Assembly (NCBI GenBank): GCA_900315105.1
Contig: OMXX01000037.1
Location: forward strand, 1-39,664
From: an uncultured Prevotellaceae bacterium
GTDB lineage: Bacteria > Bacteroidota > Bacteroidia > Bacteroidales > Bacteroidaceae
Reading direction: 5' to 3'
DNA: 39,664 bases
The position numbers and the translations under genes were made by a program. The notes below the pieces were generated by a model. It made no database searches and was not told where the DNA came from. It saw only the letters and a list, made by a program, of their open reading frames with translations. Below, in pieces: positions 1-9,208 of this stretch; positions within the stretch are counted from its first letter, which is position 1, and each line of letters begins with the position of its first letter.

Positions 1-92
<92 letters not shown>

Positions 93-106
93 TTTCAAAA
101 ACAGAG

Positions 107-141
107 AGCCTCGTGAACGAAGAGTTTGCGAGGCTTTTTTG
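107..141 (+). terminator. rRNA operon terminator
   Basis: AGCCTCG (107-113) pairs with CGAGGCT (129-135), followed by a run of six T. It lies 15 nt after the 5S end and fits a Rho-independent stop for the rRNA operon. Confidence 0.85.
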
Positions 142-332
142 TTGACTGACCAGTCCTTCCTACAAGCCTAACCATTCCTTCCCAAAGGGTAGTCCGATGT
201 TGATAACATCGGAGTATGTGACAAACTCCCCCCTTTAACCCACAGGGGGAGTAGATACATTTGAAGGCATAGAGAGATGGGAATGATTGGCAGAATAGTC
301 GAAAGGTTAAGATATAAAGTTATTTCACGCTT
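142..332. other. intergenic spacer with GC-rich repeat arms
   Basis: No gene is seen. The stretch holds short arms of the dispersed GC-rich family (CCTTCCCAAAGGG near 178 and CTCCCCCC / AGGGGGAG near 226-251) and a local dyad TCCGATGTTGATAACATCGGA at about 191-211. These resemble the repeats in other spacers of this window. Confidence 0.4.
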
Positions 333-366
333 AAGCCCCCATGTTCCTTGCGGAAGATGGGGGCTT
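333..366. terminator. strong hairpin downstream of the M64 gene
   Basis: AAGCCCCCAT (333-342) pairs perfectly with ATGGGGGCTT (357-366). An inner TTCC/GGAA stem closes on a TTGC loop. It lies about 35 nt beyond the stop of the minus-strand M64 gene. Neither strand has a good T-run after the stem, so it may be a 3'-end stabiliser instead of a classical terminator. Confidence 0.5.
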
Positions 367-399
367 GAGTAATTATAATTATGAATTATGCAATTTATT

Positions 400-2172
400 C
401 TATTTGGCTGTTGGCATCATAATCAGCTTTGGAGGTGCAAGAGGCTTGAATGTGCCAGAGCGTTTAGCTGGTGCATTGCGCTTGGTAGATGCTTTTGCTT
501 TATTTTCGAGGTCGAAAGCAATGAAATCTGCTTCGTTGTATTTCCACCTGTTGCCGAAGGCTATGTTCATACAGCGTTTGTAGATCATAACGCGGCCAGC
601 TACGTTGAAGCCACCGATGTTTGCGTTCATTATACTATTCTCCGTAGGACGATAGACACCTAATGTAAAGCATGCTCCTCCTTCATAGCAACCCAAATTC
701 TCTGATTTATATCGGCTGTCAGCGGCAAAGTTTGCCCAATATGATTTCGTCACATCGCTGTCGAATGCAATATTCCTATAGAAACCAAACTTCTGTATTT
801 CTTCATATTCTTGCTTCTCTGAGGATGAAATCTTTCCTAATCTTTCCGTATCGTACTCGTCGGAGAGCTTGGCGAAACCATGACCTACTACCTCATGGTT
901 GAGTATTGTGGCAAAACACCTCTGCGGATCGTCAGACTCATAGAGTGGAACATAAGCTATTGAGATACCGTTAGGGATGTCTGAAATCTTAGGGAAGATT
1001 CTCATAGAGCATGTACCTCCGTATTGGTTCTCGTTAACGAGGACGATAATCACAGCATCGTTGATACGCATATCGCCAATGGCTAACTTTGCATATCCTT
1101 CTGCTTTGTTATCATCACCGCGTATCTCGGAAGATCCAGGACTTGTGAACTTGGAGTTGAATGCTGTGCTGGAGGTTGGGGTGAAATAGTCGTTGTATGA
1201 AACAGCCGAAACTTCATATACATCGAAATAATCTCTCAGCGCAGTCATAGGATGCAAAGAGAAAAGTGCGTCGATAGCCTTGTTTGTCGCTTCACGGAAC
1301 TTACCACTCGCAATATCCCTGTCGAGGAATCCATCGCCAAGGATAACGACGGGAACGCCATTGCCGATCTTGTGTTTCTGAAGTTGCGTAACAATGCTGT
1401 CGCCTGTCACCATATCTTTAGAACAGTAAGTGTTAACGGAAGTCTGAACAACTGTCATTAGCTCTGAGCGCATATTGGTATCGTCGCCTATGCAGAAACA
1501 GAAATCGCCCTTGAGTACGCGTGAGGTGGTGTTTGGCTTTATGACGAGAGTCACTTCCTCTTCATCGTCAGAAATCCTTGCGCGTGTGGTAATAGTGGCA
1601 GGGCGCATCATCTTCCCGTCAGCAAACAGCGATTGTTCCTTTGCAAGAAATGGAGAGTTCCATGTGTCCATCATGTCATCAAAATCGCTGTCCGGGTTAT
1701 AATATAATTGTAATGAGCGAGGGTAGATGGTAGCCTTTGTCTTCAGTCTGATATGCAAGGTCTCGCCCGCAGGATCAGCCTCGTAGTTGAGAGATTCTAT
1801 CTTGAACAGGGGCTCTTGAAACAGCTCTACATCAATATCATTGCTACTGTTTCCATTGGAGGATGCAATAGTAAAGGAATAGCGGATAGTGTCATTTGTG
1901 CAGTTGTATTGCCTAGGTTTTATTGTTATCTTATTAGCCCCAGACTTTCCCGATGTCTGCGAAAAAGACAACAGGGAATTGTCCGCACCGGGAATCGTCC
2001 AGTTATCGGGAGTTGTGAATGTCAATGTTTCTCCATCATTTATATCAAGAGGTAGAGTTAGTGAAAAACTTTTTTGAAACTTAAGTGAGGAAGCGGTTTC
2101 GTCATCATCCTTACATCCAACGAGAGCGAGGATGAGGAATGGCAATAAAAAGATGTAATTCTTTAGTTTCAT
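400..2172 (-). CDS. M64-family metallopeptidase lipoprotein, long form with N-terminal BACON-like domain
   Basis: A 590-residue predicted surface lipoprotein. The signal peptide ends in the lipobox LVGC at about residues 17-20, followed by KDDDE, an acidic run typical of Bacteroidetes surface export. Residues about 30-115 resemble a BACON beta-sandwich (a W-x-I start and an LSFSQTSGKSG segment), and a second beta-rich module follows to about 240. The catalytic region begins near VTQLQKHKIGNGVP. It carries HEVVGHGFAKLSDEY, with the first His at residue 426, and then DSDVTKSYWANFAADSRY and YRPTENSIM. These blocks are shared with the tandem array at 34928-39664, whose members lack the N-terminal domains. 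The family (PF09471) includes the Clostridium ramosum IgA protease, but the substrate here is unknown. The zinc motif has three residues between Glu and the second His. Confidence 0.88.
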   Translation of the reverse strand: MKLKNYIFLLPFLILALVGCKDDDETASSLKFQKSFSLTLPLDINDGETLTFTTPDNWTIPGADNSLLSFSQTSGKSGANKITIKPRQYNCTNDTIRYSFTIASSNGNSSNDIDVELFQEPLFKIESLNYEADPAGETLHIRLKTKATIYPRSLQLYYNPDSDFDDMMDTWNSPFLAKEQSLFADGKMMRPATITTRARISDDEEEVTLVIKPNTTSRVLKGDFCFCIGDDTNMRSELMTVVQTSVNTYCSKDMVTGDSIVTQLQKHKIGNGVPVVILGDGFLDRDIASGKFREATNKAIDALFSLHPMTALRDYFDVYEVSAVSYNDYFTPTSSTAFNSKFTSPGSSEIRGDDNKAEGYAKLAIGDMRINDAVIIVLVNENQYGGTCSMRIFPKISDIPNGISIAYVPLYESDDPQRCFATILNHEVVGHGFAKLSDEYDTERLGKISSSEKQEYEEIQKFGFYRNIAFDSDVTKSYWANFAADSRYKSENLGCYEGGACFTLGVYRPTENSIMNANIGGFNVAGRVMIYKRCMNIAFGNRWKYNEADFIAFDLENKAKASTKRNAPAKRSGTFKPLAPPKLIMMPTAK

Positions 2173-2301
2173 ATCAGAAAAAATACAGTATGGTTATAAA
2201 AATAACAGAAATTAAGTGCAAAGATATTACAAGAAAATGAAAAAACATCAATTTATCCATATTTTAACTATAAAAAATTAATGGAATTGCGAAAAAAGAC
2301 G

Positions 2302-2385
2302 TAACTTTGCATTCGAAAATCAGAGACGTGCGCCAGCCTTTGGGCTGACACGCACTATTTTCATCATGCGAGGATGTTTTTAACG
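2302..2385 (+). promoter_or_regulatory. Bacteroidetes -7 box plus conserved hairpin leader (copy D1)
   Basis: TAACTTTG at 2302-2309 matches the TAnnTTTG -7 element; the -33 element is weak. Immediately downstream lies a hairpin with the core CCAGCCTTTGGGCTG, closed by GTGCG/CGCAC, and then ATGCGAGGATG. The same promoter-hairpin-GCGAGGATG order recurs in reverse at 20195-20357 ahead of padR. It probably drives the DUF4923-type gene at 2512. Confidence 0.65.
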
Positions 2386-2463
2386 AAAAGTGAAGAATGA
2401 AAATTCCGCTCTTGGTTCTTAGCTCAGTTTTAATAACAACCGGAATTACCCCCTCTTGAGCAA

Positions 2464-2503
2464 TCCGGCTCCCTCCCTATGGGGGAGGGCGGGGGGAGAG
2501 GCC
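2464..2503. repeat. GC-rich dispersed repeat arm (family B)
   Basis: CCGGCTCCCTCCCTATGGGGGAGGGCGGGGGGAG is a short palindromic GC-rich segment of the type seen near 14882, 16925 and 30927. It ends 8 nt before the start codon of the DUF4923-type gene, so it would sit in that gene's leader. Confidence 0.6.
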
Positions 2504-2511
2504 AAACAATT

Positions 2512-3195
2512 ATGAAAAAAGTAACTTATTCCATTGCCGTAGCTCTCTGCTGCGGACTCTTAACAAGTTGTGGCTTTGGTACTACAGGTACCGCTACAAC
2601 CGACAACTCTCAGCAAACAGTAGGCGCAGGTGACATCCTTGGCGCAATCCTTACAAATTCAACTGGTGGTTCAACAGCAGCAAGCACAGGTAATGTGCTC
2701 GGTGATATCATCTCTGTATTTGCAGGCGATATTCTTACTAACAAGAACTTCCTCGTTGGCACATGGAACTATCAGAAGCCTTGCGTACAGTTCGAGAGCG
2801 AGAACCTTCTTGCAAAGGCTGGTGGATCTATCGTGTCAAGCAAGGTGGAGGCAACCCTTGAGTCATACTATCAGAAGGTTGGTATCAAGCCAGGCGCTTG
2901 TAAGTTCGTATTCAATAAGGACAACAGCCTCCAATATACTATCGGTAGCAAGACCTACACAGGCTCATATACCTTTGACTCCAGCAAGAAGACGCTGACC
3001 ATCACCACCGCCCTGGGCAATCAGGTAACAGCTTACGTCAGCATTGCAGGCACAACCATGGGCCTCACATTCGATGCAAGCAAGCTCCTCACGCTTGTTA
3101 ATTCCGCATCAGCAGTTTCATCAAGCCTCAGCTCTATCTCAGCAATAGCAAGCAATTACAGCGGCATGAAGCTCGGCTTTGAGTTCTCAAAGTAA
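2512..3195 (+). CDS. DUF4923-type lipocalin-like lipoprotein
   Basis: The protein has 227 residues from ATG 2512. An upstream in-frame ATG at 2479 lies in the GC-rich repeat and would give a glycine-rich tail before the signal peptide, so 2512 is preferred. The N-terminus is a lipoprotein signal with the lipobox LLTSC. A Thr/Gly/Ser-rich linker follows, then a beta-rich domain with LVGTWNYQKPCVQFESENLL, a lipocalin-like opening, and YTGSYTFDSSKKTLTI. This layout matches the DUF4923 (PF16270) proteins of Bacteroidales, whose function is unknown. It is followed at once by a good terminator and seems monocistronic. Confidence 0.8.
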   Translation: MKKVTYSIAVALCCGLLTSCGFGTTGTATTDNSQQTVGAGDILGAILTNSTGGSTAASTGNVLGDIISVFAGDILTNKNFLVGTWNYQKPCVQFESENLLAKAGGSIVSSKVEATLESYYQKVGIKPGACKFVFNKDNSLQYTIGSKTYTGSYTFDSSKKTLTITTALGNQVTAYVSIAGTTMGLTFDASKLLTLVNSASAVSSSLSSISAIASNYSGMKLGFEFSK

Positions 3196-3234
3196 ATTCA
3201 TCAACGAAACAAAAATAACGTTTATAAATGAAAG

Positions 3235-3262
3235 AAGCCCATCAGTTTGATGGGCTTTTTTA
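3235..3262 (+). terminator. Rho-independent terminator of the DUF4923-type gene
   Basis: AAGCCCATC (3235-3243) pairs with GATGGGCTT (3249-3257), followed by TTTTT, 39 nt after the stop codon. Confidence 0.9.
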
Positions 3263-4103
3263 TTGATGAAATAGAAATATTTTCCACTAAGATTCTGCAT
3301 GTAATTTGCTATTTTGTTAGGTTGGTTTTACAAAAAATAAAGAAAATAGTGGTGTGTCATAATTTTTTTACATATTTCCTTTCGTATTAAGAAATAAAAT
3401 GCCTATATTTGTAGCGTCGAAACTATTGTAAGTGGTAGACACTACATAATGAAAAAGCGTCATTGATGCTTTGTCTATTGGATAATTGAAACGTAGGAAA
3501 TTTCAAATTAGAGTTCAAGGACAAAGATAAAGTGAGTGCTTACGAGTATGCTAATATTGTATCTCGGAGTGTGCAAACGAAGGTGTTGTATCTTCTCTGC
3601 ACACTTTCCGATTACATTTATCATACGAACGTGGGTATTATACTTTGTCTCGTTCAACTCTAAGGGTATCCTACACCTCAATTATCGGACGAGCAAAAGT
3701 GGATACCTGCGTTTTTCTTTATGTGGTAAACTTAATAACTAAACCGAAAAATGCCTTAATTGGGTATCAGAAAGGCGAAATAACAAACTCATCTAAGAAA
3801 CAGATATTTAAAATATCACTTATTTTCATGATAAGTATAAACAATCAGTAAGTTTATGCTTTATCAAATGTCCAAATATTTATTAATTGGAGTTCTATAT
3901 AATCATAATTACTGTCTGGATTTTTCCTCAATATAACAAAGCAATCCTAATATCAAGCAAATGCAATCCAAATATAATTTGGGAATTGTAAAAGCTGATT
4001 TCAAGCATAATTCTACTCATGTAAGCTGTTAATAATCAATTACAGAGTTTCGTATTTTGAGAAAAATTTTCTGGACTATGTTGAAAATCTAAAAAAATGC
4101 GAC
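3263..4103. other. AT-rich region with a possible gene remnant
   Basis: There is no convincing gene in 840 bases. A frame open from about 3490 to 3663 encodes a plausible stretch (FKLEFKDKDKVSAYEYANIV) but has no good start: the first candidate is GTG 3532 and a TGA lies at 3487. It may be the remains of a decayed gene. Other short frames here overlap each other and have no family resemblance. Confidence 0.35.
3380..3411 (+). promoter_or_regulatory. candidate Bacteroidetes promoter
   Basis: TATATTTG at 3404-3411 fits the -7 consensus TAnnTTTG. TTTCG at 3380-3384, about 19 bp upstream, is a one-mismatch -33. The transcript would run into the remnant frame near 3490-3663 and possibly to the small membrane protein at 4104. 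Confidence 0.5.
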
Positions 4104-4289
4104 ATGTGGATCTGGATTATTATTATTTTTGTAGTTGGTGGTGCAATTCTAGGTTTTATATCTAGTGAAGGCGAAGGAAAAGGTTGCTTATTTGGCGCTT
4201 TTGCAGGTCTTTTGGAAGGCGGAAGCTGCTTATTACAACTGTTCTTTGTTTTCTTGGTTGTTGCATTAGCCTGTTGGATTTTTGGTTGA
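4104..4289 (+). CDS. small glycine-rich membrane protein
   Basis: A 61-residue protein with two hydrophobic helices (about 2-19 and 41-60) joined by a Gly/Ser/Glu linker (SSEGEGKG). Gly-xxx-Gly spacing in GGAILGF and FAGLLEGG suggests helix packing. I recognise no family. Its composition is that of a real membrane protein, unlike neighbouring short frames. It lies upstream of the two orphan genes in the same AT-rich stretch, 267 bases away with no clear promoter between, so it could belong to the same acquired segment. Confidence 0.55.
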   Translation: MWIWIIIIFVVGGAILGFISSEGEGKGCLFGAFAGLLEGGSCLLQLFFVFLVVALACWIFG

Positions 4290-4556
4290 TTAATATAACG
4301 TTCAATATTTATTGACCGAAATAATATAACAAAGTGTATTAATGAATTAAAGAAAAGAGTTATAGATTTAGTTTGAAAGGAACTAAAATTGAAATGGTAA
4401 AGTGCAATTATAATTATAATGTAAATGAGATTTTCTGTAGATTGAGTCTAATAGTGAAATTTTTTTACTTTGATGATTATTTACAGACTCTTTATGTAGA
4501 ACAAAAAGAGTTGGGTACTCTTTGAATCACTAAAATATTTATAAAACTATTATATT

Positions 4557-6014
4557 ATGCTCTATCCTTTATACGATTATTATTACGCAAGCGATATGAC
4601 GCTTGAAGAAATTATGGAACACTACATCAAGTCCTTTTATCTTCGAAATTATGGAAGCAATAAGGTTGAAAAAGTGTTACGTAAAGTAGCAGAATCCTCA
4701 AAGATTCAGAAACTATATGACTATTCTGCCAATCTTAATAAGACTCCTAATTTTATAGATTTCGGCTCTGTGATAAATGAAATGTTGTACTTTATGTTTC
4801 AGTCTAACAAAACACATGTTTTAGCGATTTTGGCAGCCGCAATTGGTTGGGATAAAAAAGCAAATCGCTTTGGATTCATGAAAGAAGAGTGCGATTTTCG
4901 TAATAACATAATAAAAATCTTCAGGCACTACTCTATTTATGAGGAAATGACTCAACAGGAATTTGAGAAAATGACTCGTAGTCATTGTGTGAAAAACCAG
5001 CAGCAATCAACTCGTCAAGTTAATTCTGTCGGATTGATGGATCAAGCGAAGAAATTAACACCTCAAACCGACAAAAAAGTTTTTCGTTGGCAAGATTTTA
5101 AAATTAAGGAACCGGATTTAGCCGCTGATATTGAAGCTCTTACAGAAAAAGATATGAGTAAAGTATCGGATATAGATGCGTCCCAAATAGTTACTAGTCT
5201 TAAACGATGGTCGGAGAATGTAGGTTGTCCGATTAATCAGCTTAAAGACTATTTCCTGAAAGATTCTGAGACATTTCCGGATGAGTTGAACTATATTCTA
5301 GTTGTAGATCAATTTAAAAGAGAACGTGCTGAGGAAGCTGCTAATTTTAATATTTCTTTGGATAATACAATTGCAGCTTTTAAGTTGCAATGGATACAAG
5401 AAAAACATCAAAAAGAAAAAGAGTCCAGTATGTTGAATAAGATTCTTGACAGTATGAAGTTGGATGAAGATGCGAAGAAACATATGTATGAAAAAATCCA
5501 AGAAACTGTTGACACGTTAGCTCCTGATATTTCTGGATTTGACCATGAGGAGAACAGACTATTAGCTTTGGCAGAGGAAGGGGTAGATTATATATCCTCG
5601 GAATATAAACAATTGAGTGATACTGGTAGGATTGAAGCATTAATATATTGTACAACATGCCTTATAGATTTGCCCACTAATTATAGAAACGAATTAAATC
5701 TGAACAAGAAAGAAGATCGCTATTTTCTCTTATTGCATGATAAAATTATGTTCAATAAGTGTAATAATATTGATGATGTCGTTGCTTTTATCAATTCAAG
5801 AATCAATTTCTATAAAGAACAGAAGCAAAAACTTGCAGAAAGTTCGATGTATACGCCTATGTTCATCTATAATGCCTTGTACATGAATCCATTATGTGAA
5901 CATCCTGAGATTCTAAAAGAATTCAAGGAATCTCCAATTGAAATGTTTTTGATGAATACTGTTTTAAAACGATTAAACCAGTTCCTTACTACTAAGAAAC
6001 TGGATATTATTTAA
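4557..6014 (+). CDS. unrecognised 485-residue cytoplasmic protein
   Basis: I do not recognise this protein. It has no signal peptide or membrane segment. It is mostly alpha-helical by composition, with a charged stretch at about residues 265-330 (RERAEEA, QEKHQKEKES, MLNKILDSMKLDEDAKKHMYEK) that could form a coiled coil. The N-terminus is Tyr-rich (LYDYYYASD) and the C-terminus helical. No nuclease, NTPase or zinc motif is visible. Base composition is clearly more AT-rich than in the thiamine or efflux genes, which suggests recent acquisition. It is followed after 89 nt by another orphan in the same orientation, and the pair may act together. Confidence 0.8.
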   Translation: MLYPLYDYYYASDMTLEEIMEHYIKSFYLRNYGSNKVEKVLRKVAESSKIQKLYDYSANLNKTPNFIDFGSVINEMLYFMFQSNKTHVLAILAAAIGWDKKANRFGFMKEECDFRNNIIKIFRHYSIYEEMTQQEFEKMTRSHCVKNQQQSTRQVNSVGLMDQAKKLTPQTDKKVFRWQDFKIKEPDLAADIEALTEKDMSKVSDIDASQIVTSLKRWSENVGCPINQLKDYFLKDSETFPDELNYILVVDQFKRERAEEAANFNISLDNTIAAFKLQWIQEKHQKEKESSMLNKILDSMKLDEDAKKHMYEKIQETVDTLAPDISGFDHEENRLLALAEEGVDYISSEYKQLSDTGRIEALIYCTTCLIDLPTNYRNELNLNKKEDRYFLLLHDKIMFNKCNNIDDVVAFINSRINFYKEQKQKLAESSMYTPMFIYNALYMNPLCEHPEILKEFKESPIEMFLMNTVLKRLNQFLTTKKLDII

Positions 6015-6022
6015 TGATTATA

Positions 6023-6069
6023 TAACTTTGACATAAGGATTCCATGTAATACATAAGAGGTGTATTACA
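6023..6069 (+). promoter_or_regulatory. -7 box and hairpin between the two orphan genes
   Basis: TAACTTTG at 6023-6030 fits the Bacteroidetes -7 element, though no clear -33 is seen. TGTAATAC (6045-6052) pairs perfectly with GTATTACA (6062-6069). There is no T-run, so it reads as a leader hairpin and not a terminator. The second gene may have its own transcript. Confidence 0.45.
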
Positions 6070-6103
6070 ATCTCTATAGTATATAGAAAACGATATTTAT
6101 TGA

Positions 6104-6715
6104 ATGATGGATCGTGAATTTTTTTTACATTATACAAAGAAACTCTTTTCTGAAAAAATACTTCCACGACTTAAAGAAGAAGCTGATCGTGGAAGATGGA
6201 AGGGAGTTAAATCATCCATGTTCCAATTATCAATATATGAAGATCGTGCATGGATTGAACTTTCGTATATCGAAGATGGATTTTATAGCCAAATAGTCTA
6301 CTTTGAGGCATGTAATTGGACTTTTAGAGAAACATATGGGAGATGTCATTGGACTTATGAAGACAAAGTCTTCATGAACTTATTACCTTTTATGTCAGCG
6401 TTTGCGTGCTATGATTTCAAGAATTTGGCAGAGAAGAAAGAAACTCGCGATGTGCTTGATAGGACGAATGAGGATTTAATTCATAAGATGTTGTTAGTAT
6501 TGGAGGAAAACTTTCTTCTTGCCGAAGGAACTGGTATAAGGGCATATCTTGGCGATTGTGTACCTGAAGCTTATGAATACATTGATGCCTACATAGAGTT
6601 TCTTGATATAGTGCTTCCTTTATTACCCACTCCAAAGGAAAAATATGAACAATTGCTTGAAATTAGCAAGCCTTTCAAGATAATTGCCGAGAAGCTATCA
6701 CTTGAGTTGAAGTAA
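6104..6715 (+). CDS. unrecognised 203-residue protein
   Basis: I do not recognise this protein. It starts with two Met codons (6104 and 6107); either may be used. It has no signal peptide. The first half is rich in aromatic residues (WKGVKSSMFQLSIYEDRAWIEL, split by acidic residues) and looks alpha/beta. The second half is helical with many Glu and Leu. It lies downstream of the 485-residue orphan in the same AT-rich block and ends just before the word-palindrome modules. The size ratio would fit an effector with a small partner or immunity protein, but nothing in the sequence proves this. Confidence 0.78.
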   Translation: MMDREFFLHYTKKLFSEKILPRLKEEADRGRWKGVKSSMFQLSIYEDRAWIELSYIEDGFYSQIVYFEACNWTFRETYGRCHWTYEDKVFMNLLPFMSAFACYDFKNLAEKKETRDVLDRTNEDLIHKMLLVLEENFLLAEGTGIRAYLGDCVPEAYEYIDAYIEFLDIVLPLLPTPKEKYEQLLEISKPFKIIAEKLSLELK

Positions 6716-6797
6716 ACAAACTTTGCATAATCTCGTCTATGCTCTCTCATAAATCTGTTTCTTGTCACGGTTTACACTTTCCACATATAGCAGTCCT

Positions 6798-6917
6798 AAG
6801 CAACTTCCTTCTTCCTCCCAAGTAAATCCCTTGTAAGTCCCATTTTTCGCCTATTCTAAGGAACGGACTTGGAACGGACTTGAAACGGCCTTGAAGCGAA
6901 GGCATAGCGAAGGCATA
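6798..6917. repeat. purine-strand-biased tract with about 11-bp period (module 1, left)
   Basis: AAGCAACTTCCTTCTTCCTC opens the tract. After GCCTATTCTAAGGAACGGA come imperfect 11-mers such as GGAACGGACTT (twice), GAAACGGCCTT and AGCGAAGGCAT (twice). A second copy lies at 7301-7434 in the same orientation and shares AAGTCCCATTTTTCGCC with it. No coding potential is evident. Confidence 0.8.
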
Positions 6918-6965
6918 AAAGAGCCACGAGGTTAATATTCATGGTTTGCAATGTCGAGATTACAA

Positions 6966-7269
6966 GTGCGATTTTTTTTAGAATTAAACGCCAAACACGT
7001 ACATGCTCGGGAAAAATGCTTCTATCTATATTGATGGTCAGGAAGTTAAGTGCATGTACGTGTTTGTCTAACATATACATAACACGTACATGAGTCGTCA
7101 TGCCTTATTTCTTTACTAATTGAGCAAAAATATGTATATATTATGTACGACTTATGTACGTGTTTAGCAAACACGTACATGCTACTAAACTGTTTGATAT
7201 TCTGATTGTTATACCCACATTTTAGGACATATGTACGTGTTTGTCGTTTAATTCTAAAAAAAATCGCAC
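6966..7269. repeat. nested palindrome built from the word ACACGTACATG (C1)
   Basis: Outer arms of about 39 bp with one mismatch: GTGCGATTTTTTTTAGAATT starts at 6966, and its reverse complement ends at 7269. Inside are two further hairpins: CATGTACGTGTT/AACACGTACATG (7053-7064, 7081-7092) and ATGTACGTGTTT/AAACACGTACAT (7154-7165, 7169-7180, perfect, 3-nt loop). The word also closes the outer arms. Folded, the 304 bases would form a cloverleaf. There is no ORF. It is MITE-like in size, but no target duplication is obvious. Confidence 0.85.
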
Positions 7270-7300
7270 GTCCATAATCCTGACGTTAAATTTGTTTCCA

Positions 7301-7434
7301 AAGCAACTCCCTTCTTCCTCCCTTGCAAGTCCTATGTAAGTCCCATTTTTCGCCTATTCTAAGGAACGGATTCAGAACGGTATTAGAGCGGACTTACAAC
7401 GGACCTGGAACGGAGGTGAAGCGAAGGCATAAAA
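7301..7434. repeat. purine-strand-biased tract with about 11-bp period (module 2, right)
   Basis: Direct repeat of 6798-6917. CCCATTTTTCGCCTATTCTA and AAGGAACGGA are identical, followed by diverged 11-mers (GGACTTACAAC, GGACCTGGAAC, GGAGGTGAAGC) and the shared end GCGAAGGCATAAAAG. It lies between the two palindromes, so the array reads tract-palindrome-tract-palindrome. Confidence 0.8.
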
Positions 7435-7480
7435 GTACTTGGGTAATAATTGAGAATAGACAAGGTGGATTGGTACTTGA

Positions 7481-7843
7481 AAAAAAGAATTTTTACGGAA
7501 CTCTGCAACTCGTCACCCGTAGCACTGCAACTTGCAGATTGTTAGTTGCTTACAGCGGTGATTCATTTTAAAGCACTCGTCACCCACTCGTCACCAGAAT
7601 CTTTGTATGTTGTTGAGAGTGTGTCTGTTATAAACAAAATTCACTCGTCACCCATTTATGATGACTTTAGGGTGATGAGTGAATTAGCTTTGTAACTCGT
7701 TTGATATCAGTATGATATGCTACTTATGGGTGATGAGTGGGTGACGAGTGTCTTGAAATGAATCACCGTTGCAAAATACTGATACATAGTGCTATACAGC
7801 GCTATGGGTGACGAGTTGCAGAGTTATGTTAAAATTCTTTTTT
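7481..7843. repeat. nested palindrome built from the word ACTCGTCACCC (C2)
   Basis: Three shells of inverted repeats. Outer arms 7481-7518 and 7806-7843 share AACTCTGCAACTCGTCACCC. Middle arms 7553-7595 and 7728-7772 share CGGTGATTCATTT and ACTCGTCACCCACTC. An inner hairpin has AATTCACTCGTCACCC at 7639 and GGGTGATGAGTGAATT ending near 7685. The word recurs at least seven times in both orientations. The right end lies one base from the esterase stop codon. There is no ORF. Confidence 0.85.
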
Positions 7844-7844
7844 C

Positions 7845-8759
<915 letters not shown>

Positions 8760-8798
8760 TCAATTTTCGCTTGTGCTAGATGACAAAAACCGTAAAAA

Positions 8799-9112
8799 TA
8801 CCTTCAAGTTTATATGCTTCTGCGAAGCCTATGCCGCCTTGCCTTTATGAAACCCTTGTAAGCCTTGGGGCTTCCAGTCTTTCATTCATTCAAGTCTGCA
8901 CCCTATAAGAGGGTTTTAATCTTGAAGGTAAAAAACAAGAAAAAAACTAATTAATTAACAGTAAAAAATCAACAATGAAAATTAACACTTGCGAAGCTTG
9001 ATGAACCTTGCGAACAATTAACATTCGACTTTTTTATGTTTTTTACCTTAAAGGCCTGCCGTAGGCCTGATATGAGGTTTTGTTTTATCTGGAAGCCCAA
9101 TGGCTTACAAGG
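8799..9112. repeat. nested palindromic spacer upstream of the esterase
   Basis: CCTTGTAAGCC...GGGCTTCCAG (8854-8877) pairs with 9089-9112 at 22 of 24 positions. AAGGTAAAAAAC (8925-8936) pairs perfectly with GTTTTTTACCTT (9038-9049). TACCTTCAAG (8799-8808) pairs with CTTGAAGGTA (8921-8930). Small hairpins GCTTC-TGC-GAAGC (8816-8828) and AGGCCT-GCCGT-AGGCCT (9052-9068) fill the gaps. No gene is seen in the whole 8724-9208 spacer. Confidence 0.65.
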
Positions 9113-9208
9113 AAAATAAAGGCTCATAACAGAAGAGAATCAGCAAGAGGCTCTAAGGCATTAAGGCGTTTTCTCTGTTTTTGTCAGGAAGCGTTAAATA
9201 ATTCATCG

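Noticed and set aside
93..399. Possible tRNA genes after the 5S rRNA
   Set aside because: No cloverleaf, no GTTCRANNC T-arm and no CCA end; only the terminator, repeat arms and a hairpin are visible.
2479..2511. Upstream start codon for the DUF4923-type gene
   Set aside because: The 11 extra codons lie in the GC-rich repeat and would precede a normal lipoprotein signal peptide.
3536..3851. Two overlapping short plus-strand ORFs
   Set aside because: They overlap each other, have no start context or family resemblance, and codon use looks random; treated as non-coding.
6966..7843. Repeated 11-12 bp words that could suggest a CRISPR array or plasmid iterons
   Set aside because: The words occur in both orientations as palindrome arms, spacing is irregular and there are no cas or rep genes.
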